Assembly (NCBI RefSeq): GCF_011839805.1
Contig: NZ_VWPY01000017.1
Span: 1-64,000, forward strand
Direction of reading: 5' to 3'
Length of the DNA stretch: 64,000 nt
Source: Kineococcus rubinsiae
Lineage (GTDB): Bacteria > Actinomycetota > Actinomycetes > Actinomycetales > Kineococcaceae
The notes below the pieces were generated by a model. It saw nothing but the letters and a program-made list of their open reading frames with translations. It did no database searches and was not told the origin of the DNA. Positions 16,010 through 24,079 of this stretch are shown here, in pieces. The stretch's first letter is position 1. Each line of letters opens with the position of its first letter. Position numbers and translations under genes: made by a program.

Positions 16010-17176
16010 ATGACATCCCAGGAAGCCGTGCTGGCGGCCCTGAGCCGGCAGACGATCGAGCTGCCCTCGTGGGCGTTCGGCAACTCCGGGACCCGGTTCA
16101 AGGTCTTCGGCACGCCCGGGACCCCCCGCGACCCGTTCGAGAAGGTCAGCGACGCGGCCCAGGTGCACCGGTACACCGGCATCGCGCCCCGCGTCTCCCT
16201 GCACGTGCCGTGGGACCGGGTGGACGACTACGGCAAGCTCGCGGCCCACGCGGCCGACGTCGGGGTGTCCATCGGGATGGTGAACTCCAACCTGTTCCAG
16301 GACGACGACTACAAGTTCGGCTCCCTCACCCACGCCGACCCGGCGGTGCGCGCCAAGGCCGTCGCGCACCACGCCGAGTGCGTCGACGTCATGCGGGCGA
16401 CGGGTTCCAAGGAGCTCAAGCTCTGGCTGCCCGACGGCACCAACTACCCGGGCCAGGACGACCTGCGCGACCGCCAGGACCGCCTCGCCGACTCGCTGCA
16501 GCAGGTCTACGCGCTGCTCGACGAGGACATGCGGATGGTGCTGGAGTACAAGTTCTTCGAGCCGGCGTTCTACCACACCGACATCCCCGACTGGGGCACC
16601 TCGCTGCTGCACTGCATGGCCCTGGGCGACCGCGCGAACGTCGTCCTCGACACCGGTCACCACGCGCCGGGCACCAACATCGAGTTCATCGTCGTGCAGC
16701 TGCTGCGCGCCGGCCGCCTCGGCGCCTTCGACTTCAACTCGCGGTTCTACGCCGACGACGACCTCATGGCGGGGGCGGCGGACCCGTTCCAGCTGTTCCG
16801 CATCATGTACGAGATCGTCCGCTCGGACGCGCTGCGGCCGGAGTCGGGCGTGAACTTCATGCTCGACCAGTGCCACAACGTCGAGGAGAAGATCCCCGGC
16901 CAGATCCGCTCGGTGACCAACGTCCAGCAGGCGACGGCGAAGGCCCTGCTCGTCGACCGCGACGCGCTGCGCGAGGCGCAGCGGGCCGGGAACGTGCTGG
17001 CCGCCAACGACGTCCTCATGGACGCCTACGCGACCGACGTGCGCCCGCTGCTGGCGCAGCTGCGCGAGTCGATGGGCCTGGCCCCGGACCCGATGGCGGC
17101 CTACCTCGCCTCGGGCTACGCGGAGCAGACCGCCGCCGACCGCGTCGGCGGCCACCAGGCCGGCTGGGGAGCGTGA
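16010..17176 (+). CDS. rhaI: L-rhamnose isomerase, RhaI type
   Basis: Converts L-rhamnose to L-rhamnulose. The 388-residue protein is a metal-dependent TIM-barrel isomerase of the Pseudomonas/Bacillus RhaI type, not E. coli RhaA. Metal-ligand stretches are recognisable in MVLEYKFFEPAFYHTD, VVLDTGHHAPGTN and FDFNSRFYADDDLM. The ATG is preceded by GGAG. It is the first gene of the rightward operon, and its TGA overlaps the next ATG by 1 nt. Confidence 0.93.
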   Translation: MTSQEAVLAALSRQTIELPSWAFGNSGTRFKVFGTPGTPRDPFEKVSDAAQVHRYTGIAPRVSLHVPWDRVDDYGKLAAHAADVGVSIGMVNSNLFQDDDYKFGSLTHADPAVRAKAVAHHAECVDVMRATGSKELKLWLPDGTNYPGQDDLRDRQDRLADSLQQVYALLDEDMRMVLEYKFFEPAFYHTDIPDWGTSLLHCMALGDRANVVLDTGHHAPGTNIEFIVVQLLRAGRLGAFDFNSRFYADDDLMAGAADPFQLFRIMYEIVRSDALRPESGVNFMLDQCHNVEEKIPGQIRSVTNVQQATAKALLVDRDALREAQRAGNVLAANDVLMDAYATDVRPLLAQLRESMGLAPDPMAAYLASGYAEQTAADRVGGHQAGWGA

Positions 17177-19233
17177 TGGCCGACCTCGTCGGCGGGCCCG
17201 TGGTCGGGGAGCTGCTGGCGCGCTCGCACGCGCTCGGCTCTGACCCGCGGTTCACCAACTACGCCGGGGGCAACACCTCGGCCAAGGGCACGGCGCCGGA
17301 CCCGGTGACGGGTGAGGACGTCGAGCTGCTGTGGGTCAAGGGGTCCGGGGGCGACCTGGGCACGCTCACCGAGCAGGGCCTCGCCGTCCTGCGCCTGGAC
17401 CGCGTGCGCGCCCTGCGCGGGGTGTACGCGGGGCTGGAGCGCGAGGACGAGATGGTCGCCGCCTTCGACTACTGCCTGCACGGCAAGGGCGGTGCGGCCC
17501 CGTCGATCGACACGGCCATGCACGCCCTCGTCGACACCGCCCACGTCGACCACCTGCACCCCGACTCCGGCATCGCGATCGCCTGCGCCGCCGACGGCGA
17601 GGAGCTGACGCGGACGGTCTACGGCGCGAGGGTCGTGTGGGTGCCGTGGCGCCGTCCCGGCTTCCAGCTCGGGCTGGACATCGCCGCGATCCAGCAGGAG
17701 AACCCGGACGCCGTCGGCTGCGTCCTCGGCGGGCACGGCATCACGGCCTGGGGCGCCACGAGCGCCGAGGCGGAGGCGAACTCCCGCTGGATCATCGAGA
17801 CGGCCGAGGCGCACCTCGCGGAGCACTCGCGCCCCGAGCCGTTCGGCCCCGTCCTGCCCGGCTACGAGGCGCTGCCCGTGGAGCAGCGGCGGGCCCGGGC
17901 CGCGGCCCTCGCGCCGGTCCTGCGGGGCATCGCCTCGCACGACAAGCCGCAGGTCGGGCACTTCACCGACGCCACGGTCGTGCTGGAGTTCCTCTCCCGC
18001 GCCGAGCACCCCCGCCTCGCGGGCCTGGGCACGTCCTGCCCGGACCACTTCCTGCGCACGAAGGTCAAGCCCCTGCTGCTCGACCTGCCGCCCTCGGCGA
18101 CGGTCGAGGAGTGCACGGCCCGCCTCGCGGAGCTGCACGAGGCCTACCGCGCCGACTACCAGGCCTACTACGACCGCCACGCGAGCCCGAACTCCCCCGC
18201 GATCCGCGGCGCGGACCCGCTGGTCGTCCTGGTGCCCGGCGTCGGGATGTTCACCTACGGCAAGGACGGCCAGACCGCCCGCGTCGCCGGTGAGTTCTAC
18301 GTCAACGCCATCAACGTCATGCGCGGCGCCGAGGGCGTCTCCACCTACGCCCCCATCGACGAGGCGGAGAAGTTCCGCATCGAGTACTGGGCGCTGGAGG
18401 AGGCCAAGCTCGCCCGGATGCCGGCGCCGAAGCCGCTGGCCACCCGCATCGCCCTGGTGACCGGCGCCGCCTCGGGCATCGGCAAGGCCATCGCGACCCG
18501 CCTGGCGGCCGAGGGCGCCTGCGTCGTCGTCGCCGACCTCGACCTCGCCAAGGCGCAGGCCGCCGCGGCCGAGATCGCCGGCCCGCGCGGCACCGACGTC
18601 GCGGTCGGCGTGGCCGCGGACGTCTCCGACGCCGCCGCGGTCGCCGCCGCCGTCGACGAGGTCCTGCTCGCCTTCGGCGGCCTCGACCTGGTCGTCAACA
18701 ACGCGGGGCTCTCGATCTCCAAGCCGCTGCTGGAGACCACGGAGAGGGACTGGGACCTGCAGCACGACGTGATGGCCAAGGGGGCGTTCCTCGTCTCCCA
18801 GGCCGCGGCGCGGGTCCTCATCGCGCAGGGCCTGGGCGGGGACATCGTCTACATCTCTTCGAAGAACTCCGTGTTCGCGGGGCCGAACAACATCGCCTAC
18901 TCCGCGGTGAAGGCCGACCAGGCCCACCAGGTGCGGCTGCTGGCCGCGGAGCTCGGCGGGCACGGCATCAAGGTCAACGGCATCAACCCCGACGGCGTCG
19001 TGCGCGGGTCCGGCATCTTCGCCGGTGGCTGGGGTGCGCAGCGGGCCAAGGTGTACGGCGTGCCCGAGGAGGAGCTCGGCGCGTACTACGCGCAGCGGAC
19101 CCTGCTCAAGCGCGAGGTGCTGCCCGAGCACGTCGCGAACGCGGTCGTCGTGCTGACGGCCGGGGAGCTCTCGCACACGACCGGCCTGCACATCCCCGTG
19201 GACGCGGGCGTCGCCGCCGCGTTCCTGCGCTAG
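17176..19233 (+). CDS. rhaEW: Bifunctional rhamnulose-1-phosphate aldolase / lactaldehyde dehydrogenase
   Basis: A natural fusion of 685 residues. The N-terminal class II aldolase domain (about 1-410) splits rhamnulose-1-phosphate into DHAP and L-lactaldehyde; its zinc-binding His cluster is visible in HVDHLHPDSG. The C-terminal short-chain dehydrogenase (about 425-685) has the nucleotide-binding TGAASGIG, an NNAG motif and the YSAVK catalytic Tyr/Lys. It is thought to oxidise or reduce the lactaldehyde. Such RhaEW-type fusions are known in other bacteria. It is translationally coupled to rhaI. Confidence 0.93.
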   Translation: MADLVGGPVVGELLARSHALGSDPRFTNYAGGNTSAKGTAPDPVTGEDVELLWVKGSGGDLGTLTEQGLAVLRLDRVRALRGVYAGLEREDEMVAAFDYCLHGKGGAAPSIDTAMHALVDTAHVDHLHPDSGIAIACAADGEELTRTVYGARVVWVPWRRPGFQLGLDIAAIQQENPDAVGCVLGGHGITAWGATSAEAEANSRWIIETAEAHLAEHSRPEPFGPVLPGYEALPVEQRRARAAALAPVLRGIASHDKPQVGHFTDATVVLEFLSRAEHPRLAGLGTSCPDHFLRTKVKPLLLDLPPSATVEECTARLAELHEAYRADYQAYYDRHASPNSPAIRGADPLVVLVPGVGMFTYGKDGQTARVAGEFYVNAINVMRGAEGVSTYAPIDEAEKFRIEYWALEEAKLARMPAPKPLATRIALVTGAASGIGKAIATRLAAEGACVVVADLDLAKAQAAAAEIAGPRGTDVAVGVAADVSDAAAVAAAVDEVLLAFGGLDLVVNNAGLSISKPLLETTERDWDLQHDVMAKGAFLVSQAAARVLIAQGLGGDIVYISSKNSVFAGPNNIAYSAVKADQAHQVRLLAAELGGHGIKVNGINPDGVVRGSGIFAGGWGAQRAKVYGVPEEELGAYYAQRTLLKREVLPEHVANAVVVLTAGELSHTTGLHIPVDAGVAAAFLR

Positions 19234-19252
19234 CGCGCGGGCGGGGGACGAC

Positions 19253-20713
19253 ATGTCCGTCCACGTCGCGGTCGACCTCGGCGCCTCCAGCGGCCGGGTG
19301 ATGCTCGGATCGGCCGCCCAGGCCGGGTCCGGCAGCTCCTCGGGGCGTCACCTGGCGCTGGAGGAGGTGCACCGCTTCCCCAACGGGGCGGTGCCCGTCG
19401 CCGGCCGGCTGCACACCGACGCCGTCGGGCTGTGGCGCGAGGTCCTCGCGGGCCTCGGCGCCGTGGCCCGGCACCCGCGGGGCGCCGCCGCGGTCTCGGT
19501 GGGCGTGGACACCTGGGCCGTCGACTACGGCCTGCTGGCCGCCGACGGCAGCCTGCTCGGCACACCGCGGCACTACCGCGACCCGCGCACCGACGGGGTC
19601 GCCGAGACGGTGTTCGCGCGGATGCCCGCCGCGGAGCTGTACCGCCGCAACGGGCTGCAGCACCTGCCGTTCACGACCGTGTACCAGCTGATCGCCGAGG
19701 GGCGGGGGCCGCTGCTCGGCGTCGCGGACCGGCTGCTGCTGATCCCGGACCTGCTGGGGTTCTGGCTGTCGGGGGTCCAGGGGGCGGAGGCCACCAACGC
19801 CTCCACCACCGGCCTCGCCGACGTGCGCACGGGCCGGTGGGCCGACGACCTCGTGGCGCTGGCGGGGGTCCCCGCCTCCCTGCTGCCGCCGGTCCACGAC
19901 CCGGGCACCGTGCTGGGCGGGCTGCGTCCCGACGTCCTCGCGGAGACGGGGTTGCCCGCGGGGCTGCAGCTCGTCGCGGTCGGCTCGCACGACACCGCCT
20001 CGGCCGTCGTGGCCGTCCCGGCCCGCGACGAGCGCTTCGCCTACATCGCCTGCGGCACCTGGGGTCTGGTCGGCGTGGAGCTCGCCGACCCGGTGCTGAC
20101 CGCGGACTCCTTCGCCGCGAACTTCACCAACGAGCGCGGCGTCGACGGGCGGATCCGCTACCTGCGCAACGTCATGGGCCTGTGGGTGCTGCAGCAGTGC
20201 GTCGCGGAGTGGACGAGCGCGGAGGGGCCGCAGGACCTCGCGGCGCTCCTGGCGGCCGCGGCCGCGGTGCCGACCGGCGGGCCCGTCGTGGACATCGACG
20301 ACCCGCGCTTCCTGCCGCCCGGCCCGATGGTTGCCCGCGTGCGCGCCGCGGCCGCCGAGACCGGCGCCCGTCCCCCGCAGGAGCCGGCGGAGGTGGTGCG
20401 CTGCGTCCTGGAGAGCCTCGCGGAGGCGTTCGCGCGCGCGGTGGCCGACGCCGTGCGGCTGTCGGGGCACGACGTGGACGTCGTCCACCTCGTCGGCGGC
20501 GGCGCCCGCAACGAGCTGCTGTGCCGGCTCACCGCCGACGCGTGCGGGCTGCCCGTCGTCGCGGGTCCCGTGGAGGCCACGGCGCTGGGCAACGTCCTGG
20601 TCCAGGCCCGGGCGCACGGCGACCTCACCGGGTCGCTGGAGGAGCTGCGGGCGCTCGTCCGCGACACCACGGAACCCGTCCGGCACCTGCCCGGGACGGT
20701 CCTCGCCCGCTGA
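19253..20713 (+). CDS. rhaB: Rhamnulokinase
   Basis: Phosphorylates L-rhamnulose to L-rhamnulose-1-phosphate with ATP. A 486-residue FGGY-family kinase: the N-terminal phosphate loop is VDLGASSGRV, the substrate region is GVDTWAVDYGLL, and the ATP-domain motif CGTWGLVGVE lies in the second half. It starts 19 nt after the fused aldolase gene in the same operon. With rhaI and the fusion it completes rhamnose conversion to DHAP and a three-carbon product. Confidence 0.93.
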   Translation: MSVHVAVDLGASSGRVMLGSAAQAGSGSSSGRHLALEEVHRFPNGAVPVAGRLHTDAVGLWREVLAGLGAVARHPRGAAAVSVGVDTWAVDYGLLAADGSLLGTPRHYRDPRTDGVAETVFARMPAAELYRRNGLQHLPFTTVYQLIAEGRGPLLGVADRLLLIPDLLGFWLSGVQGAEATNASTTGLADVRTGRWADDLVALAGVPASLLPPVHDPGTVLGGLRPDVLAETGLPAGLQLVAVGSHDTASAVVAVPARDERFAYIACGTWGLVGVELADPVLTADSFAANFTNERGVDGRIRYLRNVMGLWVLQQCVAEWTSAEGPQDLAALLAAAAAVPTGGPVVDIDDPRFLPPGPMVARVRAAAAETGARPPQEPAEVVRCVLESLAEAFARAVADAVRLSGHDVDVVHLVGGGARNELLCRLTADACGLPVVAGPVEATALGNVLVQARAHGDLTGSLEELRALVRDTTEPVRHLPGTVLAR

Positions 20714-20735
20714 GCCGCCCCCGGCCCCGCCGGTC

Positions 20736-21632
20736 TCAGCCGGGCAGCACGACCACGGGGACCGGGGAGTGCCGCAGGATCTTCGTGGCCCGCGACCCCA
20801 GGAACACGCGCGCGACCGGGCCCGCGGGCCGGGTGCCGACGACCAGCAGGTCGCCGGGCACCCACTCCACGGCGTCCACGGCCTCCCGCCAGCCGCGCCC
20901 CGCCACCACCTCGGCGGGGACGTCGGCGCCCAGGACCCCCGCGGCGCGCAACGACTCCAGGCCCGCGCGGGCCTGGTCGCTCCACGCCGCCAGCACCTCG
21001 TCCTCGGCGCCCGGGCCGTTGGCCGCGGGGACGGTGGTGCGCCCGCGCACGGCGAGCGAGACGACGCGCAGCGGCACCCGCAGCCCGGCGGCGAGCGCCT
21101 GCGCCCGGACGACCCCGTCGGCGTCGCGGCGCCCCGAGGCGGCGAACGTGACGCGCCCGAGGCGCGAGCCCCCTCCCCCGGGCAGCGCGGCCGGTTCGCG
21201 GTAGCCCCGCGGGGCCAGGGCCAGCGGCACGGGTGAGGAGTGCAGCAGCCGGTCGGCGGTCGAGCCGACGACGACCTGCCCGAGCTGGCCGTCGGCGGAG
21301 GAGCCGAGGACGAGGGTGGCCGCGCCCAGGTCGGCGGCGAGGTCCACCAGCGCGGCCGAGACCGAGCGGCCCACGCGGTGGTGCACCTCGACGCCCACGT
21401 CCGGCGCGACCTGCGCCAGGTGCGCGCGCGCGGAGTCGGCGGCCGTGGTCGCCAGCTGCTGCGACCAGGACCGGAACCCCTCGTCGGGGCGGGGTGAGGC
21501 GTCGGTGTCCCACGGCTTCGGGACGACCGTGGCCACGGCGAGCTTCACGCCGAGCCCGCGGGCCAGGACGGCGCCGAGCTGCAGCGTCGCCCGGCCGCCC
21601 TTCTCGGGCAGGTACGCGGCGAGGACCGTCAC
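20736..21632 (-). CDS. Tandem universal stress protein
   Basis: A 298-residue protein with two UspA folds (about 1-145 and 155-298). The nucleotide-binding glycine pattern appears in both halves, as LVLGSSADGQLGQVVVGST and LLVVGTRPAGPVARVFLGS. The GTG start overlaps the stop of the DUF2200 gene by 4 nt. It is probably involved in stress or dormancy physiology; no specific ligand can be assigned. Confidence 0.9.
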   Translation of the reverse strand: MTVLAAYLPEKGGRATLQLGAVLARGLGVKLAVATVVPKPWDTDASPRPDEGFRSWSQQLATTAADSARAHLAQVAPDVGVEVHHRVGRSVSAALVDLAADLGAATLVLGSSADGQLGQVVVGSTADRLLHSSPVPLALAPRGYREPAALPGGGGSRLGRVTFAASGRRDADGVVRAQALAAGLRVPLRVVSLAVRGRTTVPAANGPGAEDEVLAAWSDQARAGLESLRAAGVLGADVPAEVVAGRGWREAVDAVEWVPGDLLVVGTRPAGPVARVFLGSRATKILRHSPVPVVVLPG

Positions 21633-22024
21633 CGCGCTCCCGCGTCACCGGCGGCGCTGCTGCCGGCCGGTGCGGTGCTGCCCCGCAGGACGGACGTCAT
21701 CTTCTTCCCCCGGGCCACCTCGTCGACCAGCTTGTCCATCCACCGGATCCGCTGCATGAGCGGGTCCTCGATCTCCTCGACCCGGATGCCGCAGATCAGC
21801 CCGGTGATCTCCGCGGCGTGGGGGTTGAGGCCCGGGGCCTCGGCGAAGAAGGTCTCCAGGTCGGTCCCGGCCGCGAGGACGGCGTCGAGACCCGCTGCGT
21901 CGTAGCCGGTCAGCCAGCAGACGACCCGGTCGACGTCCTCCTTCGCCCGGCCCTTGCGCTCCACCTTCGCCACGTAGTGCGGGTAGATGCTGGCGAGGCT
22001 GACCCCGAAGATGCGGTGGCTCAC
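21629..22024 (-). CDS. DUF2200 domain protein
   Basis: A 131-residue soluble protein that matches DUF2200 over most of its length (opening HRIFGVSLASIYPHYVAKVE, later EIEDPLMQRIRWMDKLVDE). The function is unknown. The GTG start follows a GGGGAG ribosome binding site. It forms a two-gene operon with the universal stress protein downstream. The C-terminal 20 residues are Ala/Gly/Ser-rich and outside the domain. Confidence 0.85.
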   Translation of the reverse strand: MSHRIFGVSLASIYPHYVAKVERKGRAKEDVDRVVCWLTGYDAAGLDAVLAAGTDLETFFAEAPGLNPHAAEITGLICGIRVEEIEDPLMQRIRWMDKLVDEVARGKKMTSVLRGSTAPAGSSAAGDAGAR

Positions 22025-22145
22025 GGTGACTCCCCAGGACGTCGCGCGCCGACGCTCGGTCGACCTCGCCGCGAGGTTAGCGCTGCCGGACCCGCGACGG
22101 CTCGGGGTGATCCGCTGGACCCGCCCGGAGCAGTGACCCCGACGT

Positions 22146-22538
22146 TCAGCCCAGGACCTCCACCTCGCAGGTGGAGCCCGGCGCACGGGACAGCCGGGCG
22201 TCGGCGGTGACCAGGACGACGCCCAGCAGCTCGGCCAGCGCGACGTAGGCGGCGTCGCAGCTCGTGACCGTGTGGTGCAGCTCCCAGCAGCGGTGCAGCA
22301 GGGGGCGGTGGGCGACGCGGCGCAGGGGCAGGTCGACGAGGTCGCCCAGCGCCAGCGCGGCGCGGCGCTCGGGCAGGCGACCCCCGAGCGCGGCGCGACG
22401 CAGGACCGAGGCCACCTCCAGGTCGATCACCCCGGGTGCCGTCAGGACCTCTCCCCGCAGGCGGTCCCGGGCCCGGTCGCCGTCGCCGCCGTCGTCAGCG
22501 AGGGCGGGGGCGAGGACGCTGGCGTCAACGACGATCAC
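22146..22538 (-). CDS. PIN-domain toxin, VapC/FitB-like
   Basis: A 130-residue PIN-fold ribonuclease. The four acidic positions expected of an active VapC are present: Asp in VVDASVL, Glu in DLEVASVLRRA, Asp in TSCDAAYVAL and Asp in VTADARL. The start overlaps the antitoxin gene by 14 nt, so expression is coupled. RNA target unknown. VapC-like enzymes usually cleave tRNA or rRNA, but that is family knowledge, not shown here. Confidence 0.87.
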   Translation of the reverse strand: MIVVDASVLAPALADDGGDGDRARDRLRGEVLTAPGVIDLEVASVLRRAALGGRLPERRAALALGDLVDLPLRRVAHRPLLHRCWELHHTVTSCDAAYVALAELLGVVLVTADARLSRAPGSTCEVEVLG

Positions 22539-22755
22539 GGTCGTCGTGCACCGCCTGCACCGCGTCCCGGAAGGACAGGCTGCCACCGGCTCGTCCGCCC
22601 GCTCGTTCGAGCACCTCGTCGAGGGTGGGGGTGCCGGCCTCCTCGACGAGCCTGGCGAGGAGGTACTCCTGCAAGGACTGGTGGGCGAGAGCAGCGCGGT
22701 GGCGGAGGACGGCGTGCGTCTCGACGGGGACGTCCTTGATCTGAACGCTCGGCAT
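22525..22755 (-). CDS. FitA/VapB-like ribbon-helix-helix antitoxin
   Basis: A 76-residue antitoxin. The N-terminal MPSVQIKDVP with ETHAVLRHRAALAHQSLQEYL is the FitA-type ribbon-helix-helix DNA-binding fold; the C-terminal half would wrap the PIN toxin. The ATG at 22753-22755 is preferred because family members begin at that residue; an in-frame ATG six codons upstream also exists. Neither has a clear ribosome binding site. It is expected to repress its own promoter. Confidence 0.82.
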   Translation of the reverse strand: MPSVQIKDVPVETHAVLRHRAALAHQSLQEYLLARLVEEAGTPTLDEVLERAGGRAGGSLSFRDAVQAVHDDRDRR

Positions 22756-22772
22756 GGCGCCATTCGGCGCCA
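22755..22772. promoter_or_regulatory. Inverted repeat overlapping the antitoxin start
   Basis: TGGCGCC-ATTC-GGCGCCA has perfect 7-bp arms and lies across both candidate antitoxin start codons. It could be the antitoxin's own operator or an mRNA hairpin controlling initiation. Confidence 0.45.
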
Positions 22773-22870
22773 TGACTGCCGGTGAGCAACACTGTGGTGG
22801 CGTGTGACCCGGGCCACACCAGCGGGCCGAGGCTCAAGGACCCCCCTCGCGGCCGACGAGACACAGGCAC

Positions 22871-23536
22871 GTGCCCGTTCTCTCCTTGATCTCCTTCCTC
22901 GGCCTCGTCGCCGCCGCGCTCGGCATCCTCACCGGCCTCCCGCAGGTGGTGCGCCTGGTGCGCACACCGGACGCGAGCGGCCTGTCCTACTCCTCGGCCG
23001 TGCTGGGCGTGCTGTCGTCCGCCACCTGGCTGACCTACGGCGTGATGCTGCTCGACCCGGCGCAGCTGCTCGCCAACGTCCCCGGCGTGACGTGCGCCGT
23101 GGTGACCGCGGTGCTGTCGGCGCGGCGCCTCGGGCTGCGGCTCGCGCGCACCTGGCAGGCCTGCGCCGCCTGGGCGCTCGTCGTCGCGGCCGCCGCGGTG
23201 CTCGGCGGCCCGGCGGTCGTCGGGATGGCCGCGACCGTCGTGTCGCTGGTGAAGATGCTGCCCCAGGTGCGCACCGTGCTGCGCCGCGAACCCCTCACGG
23301 GTCTCGCGCCGGCCACGTTCTTCCTCACCCAGGTGTCCGCCACGACCTGGACCGTCTACGGCCTGGCCACCGGCCAGGTGTCCGTCGTCGTGTGCTCGCT
23401 CGTGTCCGTCGTGCTGGCGGGCGTCGTGCTGTCGCGCCGCTGCCCGCCCCGCGCCGTGGTCCGCGCCCTGCACCACGGCCGCTGGGGCGTCCCGGGCCGC
23501 CTGCTGGTCCGCCCGGTGATGATGCTCGCGGCCTGA
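22871..23536 (+). CDS. PQ-loop / SWEET-like membrane protein
   Basis: A 221-residue membrane protein with about seven helices and two PQ-loop motifs, TGLPQVVRL near residue 22 and KMLPQVRTV near residue 128. It is an internally duplicated triple-helix bundle, like eukaryotic SWEETs and unlike single-unit bacterial SemiSWEETs. Transport of sugars or amino acids is possible. The GTG start has no convincing ribosome binding site. Isolated between a toxin module and a GNAT gene. Confidence 0.75.
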   Translation: MPVLSLISFLGLVAAALGILTGLPQVVRLVRTPDASGLSYSSAVLGVLSSATWLTYGVMLLDPAQLLANVPGVTCAVVTAVLSARRLGLRLARTWQACAAWALVVAAAAVLGGPAVVGMAATVVSLVKMLPQVRTVLRREPLTGLAPATFFLTQVSATTWTVYGLATGQVSVVVCSLVSVVLAGVVLSRRCPPRAVVRALHHGRWGVPGRLLVRPVMMLAA

Positions 23537-23563
23537 GCCCCACCCCCTGGGCCGGCTGCACCC

Positions 23564-24079
23564 TCAGCGCTGCTTGGCGAGGTGCGCCAGCGGCACGCCG
23601 CGGTCGTCGACGCTGGTGCCCGTGCGGACGTAGCCGGCCCGCTCGTAGCGCGCGACGTTCGCGTCGCTGTCGCCCCCGGTGAACAGCCGGAACTCGGTGA
23701 CCGCCTGCGGCGCAGCGGACTCCACGGCGGCGAGCAGGCGCGTGCCGATGCCCTGCCGCTCCTGGTCGGGCGCCACCGCGAGGCGCCCGACGTGGCCGAG
23801 CGCCCCGTCGACCCGCAGCCGCACAGCCCCCACCAGCCGGGGGCCGCGCACGGCCACGAGGCACACGACGTCGTCCGCGGCGATCGCGGCCCGGACCGCG
23901 GCCAGGTCCTCCCGCAGCGGCGGCAGCGACGGGTCGCCGTAGCGCTGCGCCTCGGCGACGAACGCGGCGCGCTGCACCGTGAGCACCTCCCCCGCGTCCG
24001 CCGCGACGGCCGGACGCACCACGACCCCGGCGGGCGCACCCGCCGGGGTCGTCGCGTCCTGCGACGGGGTGGGACTCAC
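23564..24079 (-). CDS. GNAT family N-acetyltransferase
   Basis: A 171-residue acyl-CoA transferase. The acetyl-CoA pyrophosphate loop is visible as APDQERQGIGTRLL near residue 110, flanked by LGHVGRLAV and the C-terminal YERAGYVRTG. The substrate is unknown. Its GTG overlaps the stop of the G6PDH-like gene by 4 nt, so it is co-translated as the second gene of that operon. Confidence 0.87.
   Translation of the reverse strand: MSPTPSQDATTPAGAPAGVVVRPAVAADAGEVLTVQRAAFVAEAQRYGDPSLPPLREDLAAVRAAIAADDVVCLVAVRGPRLVGAVRLRVDGALGHVGRLAVAPDQERQGIGTRLLAAVESAAPQAVTEFRLFTGGDSDANVARYERAGYVRTGTSVDDRGVPLAHLAKQR

Noticed and set aside
16069-19233. A 1054-codon frame running through rhaI and the aldolase fusion
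   Set aside because: The first part is an Arg-rich shadow of rhaI; the true gene starts at the ATG overlapping the rhaI stop.
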